NCBI GenBank assembly: GCA_947034885.2
Contig: OX344750.2
Span: 33,218,821 to 33,282,820 of the forward strand
Direction of reading: 5' to 3'
Source of the DNA: Thuidium tamariscinum
Taxonomy: Eukaryota > Streptophyta > Bryopsida > Hypnales > Thuidiaceae
DNA length: 64,000 nt
Part shown: piece after piece, positions 1 through 12,170 of the stretch
Numbering within the stretch: the stretch's first letter is position 1
How the letters are laid out: each line of letters starts with the position of its first letter
Program-made: the position numbers and the translations under genes
Notes under the pieces: generated by a model
What the model saw: the letters and a program-made list of their open reading frames with translations, nothing else
Databases searched by the model: none
What the model was told of the DNA's origin: nothing

Positions 1-3000
1 AGTATAGTATTTTCAAAAAATCTCTTTGCAGTCTTGTGTAACTTTAGGTGAGGTCCTTGTATGCCAATTTTCAGCTCAAAATTTGCATTTCTGGGTCAAA
101 AATAGGACTAAAACCCCCCAAAATGGCCAAAGTAGACACCCAATCAGGGGCAGTTTAAAAAGAGTAAACTCATTTTGAAAAAATTGAAAAAATTACAAAA
201 AATGTAAAACTTTTTTAGGCACCTTAATTTCAAGTTTCAAGTCAAATGAACAAAAGATGCAAAAGTTATGAGCAAAAAACTACCTCCTGAAGGTCAAGGG
301 GACAAAAAAAAAGGACAAGTGTTTCTTGCAATCACCCAATAGGAAGATCATTTTGGGACAAAGGTAGTACAAATCTAATGCAAGATTATACAACTACTTT
401 TGCAAAAAAGAAAAAAGAGAAATCATTATTGTTCTTTGCATTAAAAATTTGAATTTGAGAATGAATTTTAGATAAACATAGTCATAAAACTTTAGGAACT
501 AAAATGATTGTTGAGACTTCATTAGTGTGTAGAGGGGGATTTTGTAGAAAATGAAAAGATTTCAACTAAACATAGTCAATAATATTACAATCAAATTACT
601 TTGAACAAAAAAATAAGTATATTTTAATCCAATTAAACCTATAAATTATAAAATAGAGATCATAAGGCTTAATACCTCCTAATAATACTAAAAAACACAT
701 AATATGAGAACCATAAAGACATAATATATTGATATAATGGTGTCATTGATGGTGCTATATATAAAATTGTGTTTTTTCATTTAATCTCTAAGGGGCTACA
801 ATGTTTTGAAGCCCAAAACTTCATCAAAATTATTAGACCAAAATCAAGGCTAAAAGATGTTCATTTTCTTTAATTTTCTAGCAAATCCAATAGTCTAACC
901 ATAGGGTCTTGCAGTTATCTTATTCTAGTACATCTTCTCAAAGATTTAGAATGCATATCCCCACTTATTGCAAGTTCAATGTGCAAAAACTTCCAAAAAT
1001 AGTTTTTTTTAGCCTTCTTCAAGTAGGATTGTTAGTATTGCATTATGTTTAGACAAATGCTAAATGGACAAAATATTGGGATTCAATCCCAATGTCCATT
1101 AAGATCTTGAAATTTTTTTTAGACAATCCATCAATTAGGTTGGACGGTTGTCAATAGACAAGTTGTGTAGGTTGTCTAACTTAATAGATGGACCACCTCC
1201 GATTTTTTTTTCAAGATTCCAATAAATGGTAGGGTTGAATCCCAAGGTTTTGTTTGTTTAGCTTTTGTCAAGACATGACGCAATATTGACAAGTTTGGCT
1301 CATCCTACCTTCAATCCTATCAAAAGACGTGCAACCTAAAGCAAATGTTAAGCGTTTTATTCTCTTGTTTCTCTTTTCAAATAATTGGAATAGGTAGGTC
1401 CTCAAACTATATGTGAAAGCTTCATACAACTCAAGTTGCTTCTGAGAGGTCTTATCAATGGGCCTTTATGGGCACACTCTAGGCATTATAGTTCATCTAC
1501 AAATCTAATATAGTATTACTTTGTACAATTTGGTGATGGCAAGTAGTATGCAAAGGTTCTATATTAAATGCATCCAAACTATGACTTTGATATGGTTTTT
1601 TCTAATGTCCTCTTCTTTCAAATAGTCAATCTTAAATTGACTTCTTTACTTCTTTACTTTCAAATAATACTTATGGGCGATTTGTGTGTAAAAGAATCAA
1701 AACATCACAAAAAATAATAAGAAAAAATGAATTTTTTTGTGAAAAGGCTAATCCTAAAATTACTATCATTCCAATGCAATGTAACTAATCCAACAATTTT
1801 TCATACTTAAGCTAACAACTCCCATCACAATTTGAATACTAGTAGTGTCAATATCCTTCATTGGCTTCATATTTAACACTGTAATATCTCTTGCTAGTTG
1901 CATAGTTTTCAATAATATTTAATGTCAACTAAAAACCATGGTTAGAATCAAAACAAATGTATATGTGAAGAGTATAGATATCATTTACAATTAGGAACTA
2001 TAAAAAAATTGAACACTTGATTGATTGTAGAACATAGTAGCCTATAAATGAAGATAGGATTGCTTGAGGCATTCTTAAAATTTTTTTTGATGAAGATTCT
2101 TATAAAAATCATGTTATTTTTTATCAAAAAAGAACTAGTCTAATTGATGCTACTCTGTCTATTGAACTAAATGGTTGTCCAAATTGATGTCCAAGCTATT
2201 AAAGCCATCCAAATTCATGGATAGGCCATCCAAAAAAATTGGCTATTGTGAATATTGATGCATCAAGACACGTCTTAATAGACATCTTAACACAAAAGCT
2301 AGCATAACATCAAGATGAATAACCTTGTCCTCAAGTTCAAGTTTTGTCTTTCACCATTTTTAGGGGAAAAACATGTATTCTATTACTTGTGCCTTCTAAT
2401 CAATATGTTGAAAAATGGGTTGAAATACATGGGAAAAAAAACTCAATTATTGAAACTTAATAAAAACATTATAGGTTTTGTAATATTAATTATTAGAATA
2501 ACTTGGAATAAAGCTTTATATTTAGGATGATTAGTATCCATCCTCATATTTTATGGAAATATCCTAGATTATAAAGTTAATAGAATTTGCTTGAGTCCTT
2601 TAAAAGAAGCAAAGTATGTTCTTCAATTTTTGAACGGTTAATATATTGGTTCAATGAAATATTGAAAGTATCTACCATTTATGACTATAGTGTGAAATGT
2701 CATCTAAAATTATTCAAAATAGCATGGAAGAATCTAATTAATAATGCATAAACAATGCATATATTAATTTCAATAGGTACATTACAAGCTATGGATACTT
2801 TACAATGGGGATCAAAACCTATATACACTAGCATCCATATTTTGGAATGTAGGTGATGAACAAAGTATTTTTAGTCAATTTTTTGTCCAAATTCAATCCC
2901 ATTTGTCTAAACATAAGAAATTCTTATACATTTAGAATACAACCCATTTATGACCTATATGATGAAATTGTGATTAATAACATATCCATGGCAAATAAAT

Positions 3001-5380
3001 CTAATAAAAGATTCAAGCATTGAAAGGTCAATCATTCAAGAATTTTCTTAAAAATTCAACAATCTCATTGGTCAGTAGCCCATTTTTTGTCTTTTGACTT
3101 TTAGAAGTATTCAAGTTTTCAAAATTTTCTTGGCTTTATAAGAATCTTAACTTTGTGTTGGAATTCTTTTGCTTTTCTAATAAGCAAGAATCCCTAGGTT
3201 ATAAATTAATCACAATATAGTACTCTTTATTTGGAAAAACTAAAAATCTTAAATGATTTGGAATTTAATTTGAATCCTTAGTAGTTATAATTGAAAAAGA
3301 TATCTCTTATTTTTTTGGATCTAGGACATTATATTGTTAATATCCTTTGTAATGGCTCTTTTGTCTTATTTGGCATATAGAACAATCCCTTGGTAATTAA
3401 TAGTTGTTCACGTGACTTCGTAAGTCATTTGGATATTGCAATTTAAACAAAAGTCATCCCTAGATGCTTGTAGGGAGGATGTATCTCCCACCTTAGAATA
3501 CAGAGAGTATACAACCCATCAATTATATAATGTTATAGGGTAGTGAAATTACTCTCATAAAGAATGTCATAACATTTGTTCTAATTAAGTTTCATGTGCC
3601 TTTGAGTGCAATAATAGGATCATAGTTAGTTGTAAACAAGTTAATAGTGATTCTTCAAGTTTGTTGAAGCATTGCTTGTCCATCCAACCCAGTAAGAAAC
3701 CTTCATTGAATCTAGGGAAGGAATGCCACCGAGTTAGTAGTAGGCATAATTTCATCAAGTTATTTAGAGTGAAAACATGTTTTTGCACTCTTTAACCTCT
3801 AATGATCCATAATGATGTACTTTGAAAATAGGCCAAAAGTGCCAAGAATTAAAGCAATTTGTTTACTTATTTTTTCTTCAAACGGGATAGAATGTAGCTA
3901 GAGGATCTTGAAGTTCAAATTGAAAGTGAGCACTTAAAAAAAAATTCAGATTATTTGACCACACAATTTAGTAGTTATTTAAATTTGAAGTGTTATTTAG
4001 GTCAATAGAAAAACACCGTATCACATTTTGAAGGAGTATATCTCAATGTAAATATTTCAAAATGATGACCTTTATGTATTCAATAAAAGACAAAGAGAGT
4101 TGACAATGCTCACCTAAAATTGCACAACATTCCAAATGTTTTTTAATTCATGGTAGAGCTTGCAATCCATAGTGATCATTGGAATGAAAACAGTGTCTCT
4201 AAAAAAACAAGAATGGGACACTTGTCTACTCCTTGAGCTCCTTGGATTTGCTCTTTTCGAGGTGGACAACACTAACATTGGCTTGCTGACTTCTCAGTCC
4301 ATGCCCAAACCAACCCCCCCAAAATGAGCTGTGAACTACAGTACACAACTTAAAAAATTCCAAAAAGTAGAGTTTAACTCAAAATTTGATGAAACCACCA
4401 CCATTGGATTAATAATACAGTCTATTTTCTAGAAATCATTTTCATTGTTTCAGAAACCCAAAATTTGAAACCAAGCAGCTCCAAAAAAAAGAGGGGCAGC
4501 AACCAAAAAATGGTACTCATCAGAGAGTCCTCCGACAAAATCTGGGTCAGTCTACCCCCCGGCAAGGCAAGACTTTGAGATAATCCAAGATTTGGCGGAC
4601 CCCACGAGTGGCTCTCCTGGAAGGAAGGCCAAAACCTAACGCCCCGAATCGCAACCTTCCACATACAGGTTTTACGCAAGTTCGGAGTGCTTCACAGCTC
4701 TGACTCCCGTACCTTAACGTATTGTGCGTGACTTAAACTTCAGATGGAGGATAGATTTGCAGCCCAGGTGGCATTAAGGTGACACTACGGTGGCATGCAA
4801 CAACAGTGCTGATTAGTCAAAGAGATCAATACTCGTCGCAGCTTCTGGAACCTCACCCTTTAAGGGTTAATTCAACGCTGCAAATTGTCCTGCACACACG
4901 GTTTGGTGCGAAATATCGTATAATTTGACATCATTCAACCACTTGGGTTGTCCTAGTGGTGGATACTCAAGTACTAATCGGTAGGAGTAGAAACTCTTTG
5001 GTCGATGGCTGATCAAACATAAACTGATGGCCCACAAAAACAAACCCAAAGTTGATGTGCAATTCAAATGAAAGGGCTATGACACCTTCAGGAATGACAC
5101 AGCCAAAGACGAGTAACCGGTGAGTAGGTTCAGTGCCAGCTCACATGCATGGAATCGATGAGCCTCCCTGAAATAGAAGATCAATTCTCCTCCAGATATG
5201 TTACAACTGACATTTGCCATCCAATGTACAAATTTAAATACTTTGAAAACCTGACCACAGTTGAGAAACACATACCACTTATCCATCATTGCCTTGAGTG
5301 CCAGACTCTGTTTCCCTGCTCACTCTTAACCTGAAAAAACCTTGAGGACTGCAGGACCCTTCCCTGCTTTCTGGAGGATC
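1..5380. other. AT-rich intergenic DNA, no supported gene
   Basis: This stretch is mostly AT-rich sequence with short chance ORFs that show no domain, no splice-consistent continuation and no codon pattern I recognise. The segment from about 4250 to 5380 is less AT-rich and lies downstream of the NPR-family gene's stop. Its short minus-strand ORFs (4422-4679, 4867-5067, 5077-5289) resemble no family I know. I see no tRNA, rRNA or clear terminal repeats. Confidence 0.5.
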
Positions 5381-5509
5381 CTTGGAGATCAGTATCGTGA
5401 TCTTCGAGATACTTCACATCTTTCATTCCTTCAGTTGTTTCCTAGTAAAGAAAAAGGCATTCTGGTGTTCGCAAAAGACTGCTAAAAGAGATGTTATATC
5501 CGTAAATGA

Positions 5510-8500
5510 CTACGTCGTCCTCGTCCCCATACTGCCGCTCGTACCTCTAGAAGATGATGTGGATGAAGACGACGAAGGAGCTTCCTGCGTACGAGGTCGC
5601 TTATGCCTTTCCATCTTCTTATGTTCGTCAACCTTGGCTTTTGGAAAAGAATCTTGCAATATACCCTTGAGCTCCGCAAAATGCCTTTTTTTCAGCAGCT
5701 GCTCCTCAATGTTACCCTCATCGTTAGGCTCAACGTAGTCGTCATCAAGCACATACTTATCGATGACTGCTGCGTAGCATGGGAAATATTTGCGTCCCGT
5801 TTCAACTGTACAGTTAACACAGTATAGAATAAGTGACGGGAAGATGAGCAAGAAAAACGAGGTATAATCATAAACGCGGAACCCAGATCAAAACTAATTA
5901 TTCCGTTGCTGAAGTCCCCTTTTAGTGACACTTTCCGTTACATCTGATAGAATGAACCCGAAAGCAAAAGAACAGAACTGAGAGGAGATATTCCATGAAG
6001 ACCCCGTTTGAAGTACTACCAATTTTAAAGAGGAAATTTAAATGAGCCAACAAACCTTTGTAAGTTCACAGAAAAAGAGGGCTATATTACTAAAGGAAAG
6101 TAACTTACCAGCTTTCCGCAAAGCATCACACCTTTGTCGTAATGATTCCAACCGACCTTTAGAATGATCTCCTACAGCAACACCAACCAAGCCTGCCATT
6201 CTCTTCGCTGGATCTTCGTTTAGGTCAACGGACGGTTTCCTTCTTCTACTTGCAATTCCTGATCCGGAAGGCTTCATATGAACCCCGGTGAACGCAGCGT
6301 ATGAATCTAGATGGGAGATGCCCATCACGATGTCCGCTTCCCGTGGATACAGCAACCTCGCTAACGCCACTGCAGGAAATGAAGGGTATTGTGCCCAAGT
6401 TAACAAATATGGCTAACATTTCCCGTTTACTTGATTTGAACCCTATTGTACTCTCACATTCTGCCGGTCACCGGTGAAAAATGCATTTGAAAAACATCTG
6501 AGCAGAAAGTACCTCGATTCTCGAGATAAAGCAATTGTGACATAAGTTCCTTCTCGGTAGACGGCAGAGATAGCATGGCTGTAGCAGACTTCGGAACAAT
6601 TATAGTGTGTTTCTTCTCAGCCTGTTCCAGGATAGTGATACAGATGCGTTCCTTTTCTTCCTCGTCCCCATCCGAATTTGTTTTCTTAGCCAGACGTCGC
6701 GAGAGATCAAGAGCTGTTTGGTTCTTCGACGTGAGAGCCTTCAGCTGTGCACCCTTGTCTAGAAGATTTGCAATCGCCTGTGGCTCCCTCCTCCAAGCAG
6801 CCACGTGAAGAACTGTCATACGCCTCTCATTGCGTGCATTTGTATCTGCAGAAAGCTGAGATTATGAATCCACTTCGACGATTTAAAAAAATTTAAGGTG
6901 CTATTTTGATATCAAACATGGAAACACTACAGAACTCTCGACATTTTTTAACAAAAGATCATCAAAATGCCAATCACATTTTTGCAGAATACTTTACCTG
7001 CAATGTTCAGCTCCAGCAAGTGAGACAAAGTCCTAGGATGGCAATATGCGGCAGCATAATGGAGCCCATGCGCTCCATCTAAATCTAGCTTTTTCTCGTC
7101 TACCAACATCCGCACCAATTCAACATCGTCCGAGTCTAGTGCCCTGATCAAAAATGCTCTTTCTCAATAAAAAGCTCCAGGAAGTGCAAAGGACATATGA
7201 AAGAAAAAAAATTAAATGCAGCTGTTCATTAGAGACAAAGACAATGCTGCAAAATTTGGATTTAGACTTCGGCTCTCGTCTTCTTGAGGGATTATGACAG
7301 CATTGCGTAAATAAATACCTAAAGGAACCAAAAATCTACCATGCCAACTATCAGATCAAGTGCTTACGGACGGTTACCAAACGATCAAGCGTTGATGTGC
7401 TCTACTGCAATTTAAACTGTGATCACTTAACACATACCATACCGCATGAAAAGTCCAGAAAAGGGTGCGACTATTGCTGAAGTTCTAACAGGGGTATATA
7501 TAAATTGTGCGCCAAAGAAAATGACCTGTGTATTCTTTTGCATTGCATCTCTTGTAACGGCGCCAGATGAGATACGTTAAGTCCCAACTCCACTCGCAAC
7601 TTTCTCACTTCCTCCAGAGATGCTCCAGCGAACTCCTTGTCTAGTGTTACATTATCAAGTTCTGAAGAGGCTAATGCCGCTAAGCATACCGATTGCAACT
7701 GAGAGCACTCGCCGGTAGAAGCTGATCGATGAACACGCAGCATATCTTCCACTTCCAAATTTCTCATATTATCTATAAGGTATTGCTGCAAAACATTAAA
7801 TACGCATCAATACTCTTTTCACTACAGTAATGCACAAAGAGCATTCAAATTCCATCTCTGTACATTTGCAAAGGCCCTTCGCAATTAGTATTTCAATCTA
7901 AATATTAGATTAAGCTAGATTCCCTTTCCGAGCTCAAATTATCATGAATGTCTTCTGAAACTCTAACATGTGATGATATCGAACTAGCATTGCTACTCAA
8001 GCTCATTCGAATACGCATGGGCCCAGACCTAGGATTCAGGATTTACCATTAAGTCTCAGTTCTCAATCAAACTTCTTCCAAAATACACTGAATTCAAGAA
8101 AAACTGCACAAGCGAGAATATGTGGTCCGCCAAAGCTCTACCTCCGCAACAGTCGTCACCTCTGGTAAACGCAACAGCAAAGAAGCGCACAAAATCTCCA
8201 AAACATAGTCAATAGCAGGACGACAAGTCAAGTGCGCGCACTCGGCGTCGTAACACGCAATTTTCGCCGGCCAGGGTTCCAATTTCCCACCATAAACATA
8301 CCGCATCACCGCCATAAAAGCATCATACCCTATTTTCCCACGGTCCACAAAACTGCTAAGCTCCAGCTCCAACTTCGCGTTTCCACTTTGTTCCAATTCC
8401 CTAACTGCCTGACGCAACCCCGGGCAGCGAGCTCCCAGAATACACCGATGCACCGCCACTCGTTTCCCCTCCACAATAACACTAAGATCACTATACTCCT

Positions 8501-8714
8501 CGTCCGACGTTTCAATGAGAGATTCAAGATCAGCGCCTAGTTTCTTCAAGAAGCCTTCTTCGCCAACTATCTCTCCACTGCGGCCACTTCCACTTCCACC
8601 ACCGCCGTCCTCCTCCGGGAGGGAAAGCCTGAGATCCGCCATGTCCGAAAAACACTCCACGACTTCCCCTGACTCAATTACCACTCCATAGGGTTCAAGA
8701 AACGCTCTCCACAA
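5510..8714 (-). CDS. NPR: NPR-family (NPR1/NPR3/4-like) BTB-ankyrin salicylic acid co-regulator
   Basis: Six exons on the minus strand: 8714-8142, 7785-7526, 7143-6998, 6845-6513, 6369-6109 and 5805-5510. All junctions are GT-AG, and the summed CDS is 1869 nt (622 codons plus stop), close to Arabidopsis NPR1. Exon 1 holds the BTB/POZ domain (YSDLSVIVEGKRVAVHRC) and a C2HC zinc motif (CYDAECAHLTC) followed by RPAIDYVLE. Exons 3-4 hold ankyrin repeats (ALDSDDVELVRML, GLHYAAAY, MTVLHVAAWRREP). The exon 4/5 junction gives LENR-VALARLLYP, the conserved Arg context that in NPR1 is needed for salicylate perception. Exon 5 contains VDLNEDP, like the EAR-type VDLNE motif of NPR3/NPR4. The C-terminus is basic and Ser-rich. 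Family role: nuclear co-activator or co-repressor with TGA bZIP factors in salicylate immunity. An alternative start at Met 8640 is possible. BOP-type paralogues lack this C-terminal region, so NPR1/3/4 type is preferred. Confidence 0.93.
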
Positions 8715-9130
8715 GAAAATGACGAGAAAAGCTTTGAAAAACTCTCCAATGGAAGCAAATCACAATCGCGAACCGAAGTCGAACACATTGTCGCGAAGAG
8801 CGGCAGTAGTGCGGATCTCATAAGCTTGATGAGTGGAAAGACCTGCCAAGGAATTTGGTGAACGAAGGGAAGTGAAATGCGTGGACTTGCTTTCTGCAGC
8901 AGCAAAGACGACGCTGCGAGGGCATGAATTGAGATGGGGGAAACAGGGCAATCTAAAGAGGCTTCGAAAGTAAACTGGCAGGGTGCAGAGCACCTGTGCT
9001 TCGAGGCAGGGACGCCGATGTTGCGGATTTCCACCGACCTGGTCCGCAACGAACGACCGGATCAGTGAAAAAAATTCTCTACTGAGTCCTGACCTAAATC
9101 GCTTCCAGTCGGGATTTCATGAAAGCCTGT
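8715..9130 (-). promoter_or_regulatory. Presumed 5' flank and leader of the NPR-family gene
   Basis: This is the sequence directly upstream of the NPR start codon. It is less AT-rich than the DNA beyond it (9130 onward), as expected for a transcribed leader. Overlapping minus-strand ORFs here (8678-9049, 8760-8993) have no recognisable domain and are probably leader shadows. I did not find a convincing TATA box or a TGACG cluster. Confidence 0.3.
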
Positions 9131-10590
9131 TAGGGCCAGATGCCGTGGACGTTTAGTGTCCTATGAATGCCAAGGCATTTTTCCATGTAGGACAGAATTA
9201 CAACTATTCATTCTCAGAATTAGGGGTGATAAGCAGAAATTTTCTACAATAGTTTGACTTTGAATGAGTTCTTTTGGGTTTTTTCATTCCAAAGATTCCA
9301 ATGGTTTCAAAAAGGATGATTTCCAAGGTTACCGCCCATGTTGTCCCATAGCACTAGTAGCCAATCATTTAACCCCTAAATGTTTAAGGCAACAGAATCT
9401 AGTGACTGCAAAACTTTGAAGTTAAATAAAGCCTAACCAAGTTGCTATTATTAGTTGTTTATATTTTTGGAAAGTTCTTTTGGAAGTTTAATTTTGGTGT
9501 CAATAATCTGATTTGGAAAATGAATGATGGTGATTTTTCTATTCAAGATTTTGTGCAAGGATACCCATTTGCAATCTTGACTTTCCTTAAATTCATAGAC
9601 TTGAGAGGTCTTGAAAATGAGCCTCAAATATACTAGATTTTGGAGAGAAAATGACATTCAAAATTCATTTACAAAAATCATAGAGTAGATTTTAGAAAGT
9701 TGTAAATTAATTGGAGTTATGCATGTTAGGCCTTTAACCTTGTATTTTTTTGGTCACCAAAGTTTTGGATCTGACTTGCAAAAAGAGGATAGAAAGACAT
9801 TACATCACTTTTGTAGTTGTAACACCCTCATATTCAAACATTATAATCTTTCACTCCATAAGTAATATTGTTGTGTTTTTTTTCCTATGCAATCTCTAAG
9901 GCATGTCTAATTTGAATTTGTACAATTACAATTAAGAAAAAAATTATCAAAATGTTGGCATTTTTGTTCAATTTAGAACAAATTTCAAGAAGCTCAAAAC
10001 AAATACAATATAAGGATGAGAAGATATTCGAAATTGTGCACCACACTTGCGCTTAATTCCTAATGATCTAAGCAACCATTTTCTAGTCATTGCCTTTCTT
10101 TATTGAGCTTTTTATTTTCAAATTTTGAGTTGTTTATTTGTTTGTTTTTAAATGATTTTTAAATAATAATTAATTTTAGAAAATAGATTGTGTTATAATT
10201 CCAACAGCAATAGTTTCATCAAATTCTAAGTTATACTATGCCTTGTGGAAGTTTTCAAAGTCAAATGGTACAGTGTAAGTTCATAGCTCATTAGGAGAGG
10301 GTCCTTTGGGCATGGACTTAAAAGTCAGCCAACCAATGGACTTGTTGTTCACCTCAAAAAGAACACATTTGAAGACCTCAAGGACAAGACACGTGTTTCA
10401 TTCTTGTAAAATTTTAGATGACCATTTCCAACCTTCTTCTCTTCCACCAAGCACAAAAGGCCATCATTTCAAAATATTCACCAGGATATGCTCTATGAAG
10501 CCCACTGCCTTGTTTTTTCATCTACTAAAGCAAAACTTCAAAGTTCAATATCTTCTAAACTATCTAGTCAAACAATCCCAATTTTTTTGG
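9130..10590. other. AT-rich intergenic DNA
   Basis: No supported gene. Short ORFs on both strands (for example 9442-9636) have no recognisable motif. The region separates the NPR-family gene from the inverted-repeat element beginning at 10595. Confidence 0.4.
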
Positions 10591-10594
10591 AGGT

Positions 10595-10702
10595 GCCATA
10601 ACATTCAGTAGCATGCCATGGCTCTACAGTGATGGTGTGGCATATTCCACACCATCACTGTAGAGCCAAGGCAATGCCAGCCTTGCTACTGAATGTTATG
10701 GC
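10595..10702. repeat. Long hairpin (nested inverted repeat) with perfect 21-bp inner stem
   Basis: The outer arms 10595-10613 and 10684-10702 are perfect reverse complements over 19 nt (GCCATAACATTCAGTAGCA). Inside them, 10620-10640 and 10647-10667 form a perfect 21-bp stem around a 6-nt loop (CATATT). A plus-strand transcript would fold into a long, almost continuous hairpin. It could be a MITE-like fold-back element or a small-RNA precursor. The arm core ATAACATTCAGTAGC and the loop-proximal GGTGTGG...CCACACC recur near 17.98-18.11 kb, so it belongs to a dispersed family. Confidence 0.8.
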
Positions 10703-11275
10703 TCCCTCTCAACATAAATTTCAAGATCCTACAGTTACATTCTACACTTATCCAATCTCAAGAAAAAATAGAAAACAAATTGCTGACAGGGCTTCAGAGT
10801 TTGTTAATGAATATCAACATGAAAGTTTCATTTTTTTCCTTAAAATTTTGAAATTACTTAACTTAATTTTATTATTATTATTCTGACACAAATGAAACAC
10901 TTGATGTAATTTTTGAGTGAGTAACTGACGGACACTGGCAAATTTATTGACGTTACTTAATTCTAGGTTAGCCCGTAGGGGTCAGTCCCTGCACCTTACT
11001 GCAGACCTGACCTGAGTGGCTGGGAGCACTGGCCGGGGCACTTCAGTTGTGCTGCAGGTGAAAAGCTGGAAAAGGTATTCTTGCAGAATCACGGCAGCTC
11101 TGACTTTCACTGCCAGTTCGGTCATGAGCAGGTGGTACCGTTGGTCGGGGGGTTCATAAAGAAACCACTTTAATTAGGGGAGCCAGCCTATGTGACAGGC
11201 AGAATGATCTGCTTGCCGGGTAGCCCTCTTGGCATGATTGTTTGAAATTCTGGAGTCCTTTTTCCACGGAAAGAC

Positions 11276-12005
11276 TAAGGTAGAACCACCTGTAACCAAT
11301 CAGACCCCAATAGCCAACCTATTGATGGACATAATTCCAATCGTGGCTAGAGTAAAGAGAAATGTGGGAAATTGGGGAGATGTATGAAAATCAGTAGGTT
11401 TTTTGGTCCGAGATGACCCTAAACTAAGGTAGAACCACCCATAACCGATCATTTAAGGTATTTTAGCACTAGTAGAAAACCGTGCGGATTTCAACACAAT
11501 CAACCCAACATTCTTGTTTCCTGCAACGCAAAAACATGAAGTTCAACGCAAATTTTGTGTTGAGCTTGATGTTTTTGTGTTATAGGAAACAAGAATGTTG
11601 AGTTGCTTGTGTTGAAATCCACACAGTTTTCTATTAGTGTAGGCATGATCTAGTGTAGTGGAAAGCAAAACAAATATTTTCAAAGGTGTAAAGATAAAAA
11701 AGATGGGGATTCCAAAAACTTTGGTAATTTTATCATATGAATTGAAATTACTATAAATTTTAGAAGGCATAAAGTGTGCTTGACCAAATACCAATCTGTG
11801 GAGTCTTCTAATTTCGATCACGCAAAAAACTACATTTTTACGCACTCTTTTCTACTTTCTTGCACACTACATTGGAACATGTACCATGAACTTTTAGTCC
11901 CAATTTTAAAAATGAGAAAAAAAACTCATTCTAGCCTTGGTTGGAAATACGTCCATGAAAAGGTTGACTATGGGGAGCCTATTGGTTATAGGTGGTTCTA
12001 CCTTA
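11276..12005. mobile_element. Probable non-autonomous TIR element, itself carrying a CACTA MITE
   Basis: The left end TAAGGTAGAACCACC (from 11276) is repeated in inverted orientation at 11991-12005, and similarity continues inward for about 44 bp (left ...TGTAACCAATCAG...CCCAATAGCCAACC; right, inverted, ...TATAACCAATAGG...CCCATAGTCAACC). A further partial copy of the motif lies at about 11413-11440. No coding capacity is visible. I could not define a clean target duplication, so the exact ends are uncertain. Confidence 0.5.
11467..11639. mobile_element. CACTA-type MITE, 173 bp, TSD TAG
   Basis: The element starts CACTAGTAGAAAAC and ends with the inverse of CACTAATAGAAAAC. The two halves are near-perfect inverted copies for over 70 nt, so it folds into one hairpin. 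It is flanked by a 3-bp direct duplication TAG (11464-11466 and 11640-11642). CACTA-class termini with a 3-bp duplication are hallmarks of CACTA (En/Spm) elements. There is no transposase, so it is non-autonomous. It lies inside the larger TIR element at 11276-12005 and must be the younger insertion. Confidence 0.85.
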
Positions 12006-12170
12006 CCAGATGAAGGCGGAAAGGTACCCAAACCGAATGGAGAGGTTGCGGGTTCGATGCCTGGCTGTGACATGTGGTTTATCTAGTGTGAAAGCAGCCT
12101 TTTATCTTGATGGAAATCCTTGCAGTGTGTTCTTCAACATGCTTGTGTCAAAAAAATAAATAAATAAATC
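12006..12170 (+). mobile_element. Possible tRNA-derived SINE fragment
   Basis: GGTTCGATGCC at about 12051-12061 matches an RNA polymerase III B box. It is followed about 100 bp later by an A/T-rich tail of AAATAAATAAAT type near 12153-12168. A convincing A box at the expected spacing was not found, and no target duplication was defined, so this is a weak call. Confidence 0.3.

Noticed and set aside
8232..8540. 102-codon plus-strand ORF opposite NPR exon 1
   Set aside because: It is the complement of the BTB-coding exon and has no domain; the minus-strand frame explains the sequence fully.
12006..12170. Functional tRNA gene at the B-box-like motif
   Set aside because: No acceptor stem or cloverleaf could be formed around GGTTCGATGCC, and no A box at normal spacing.
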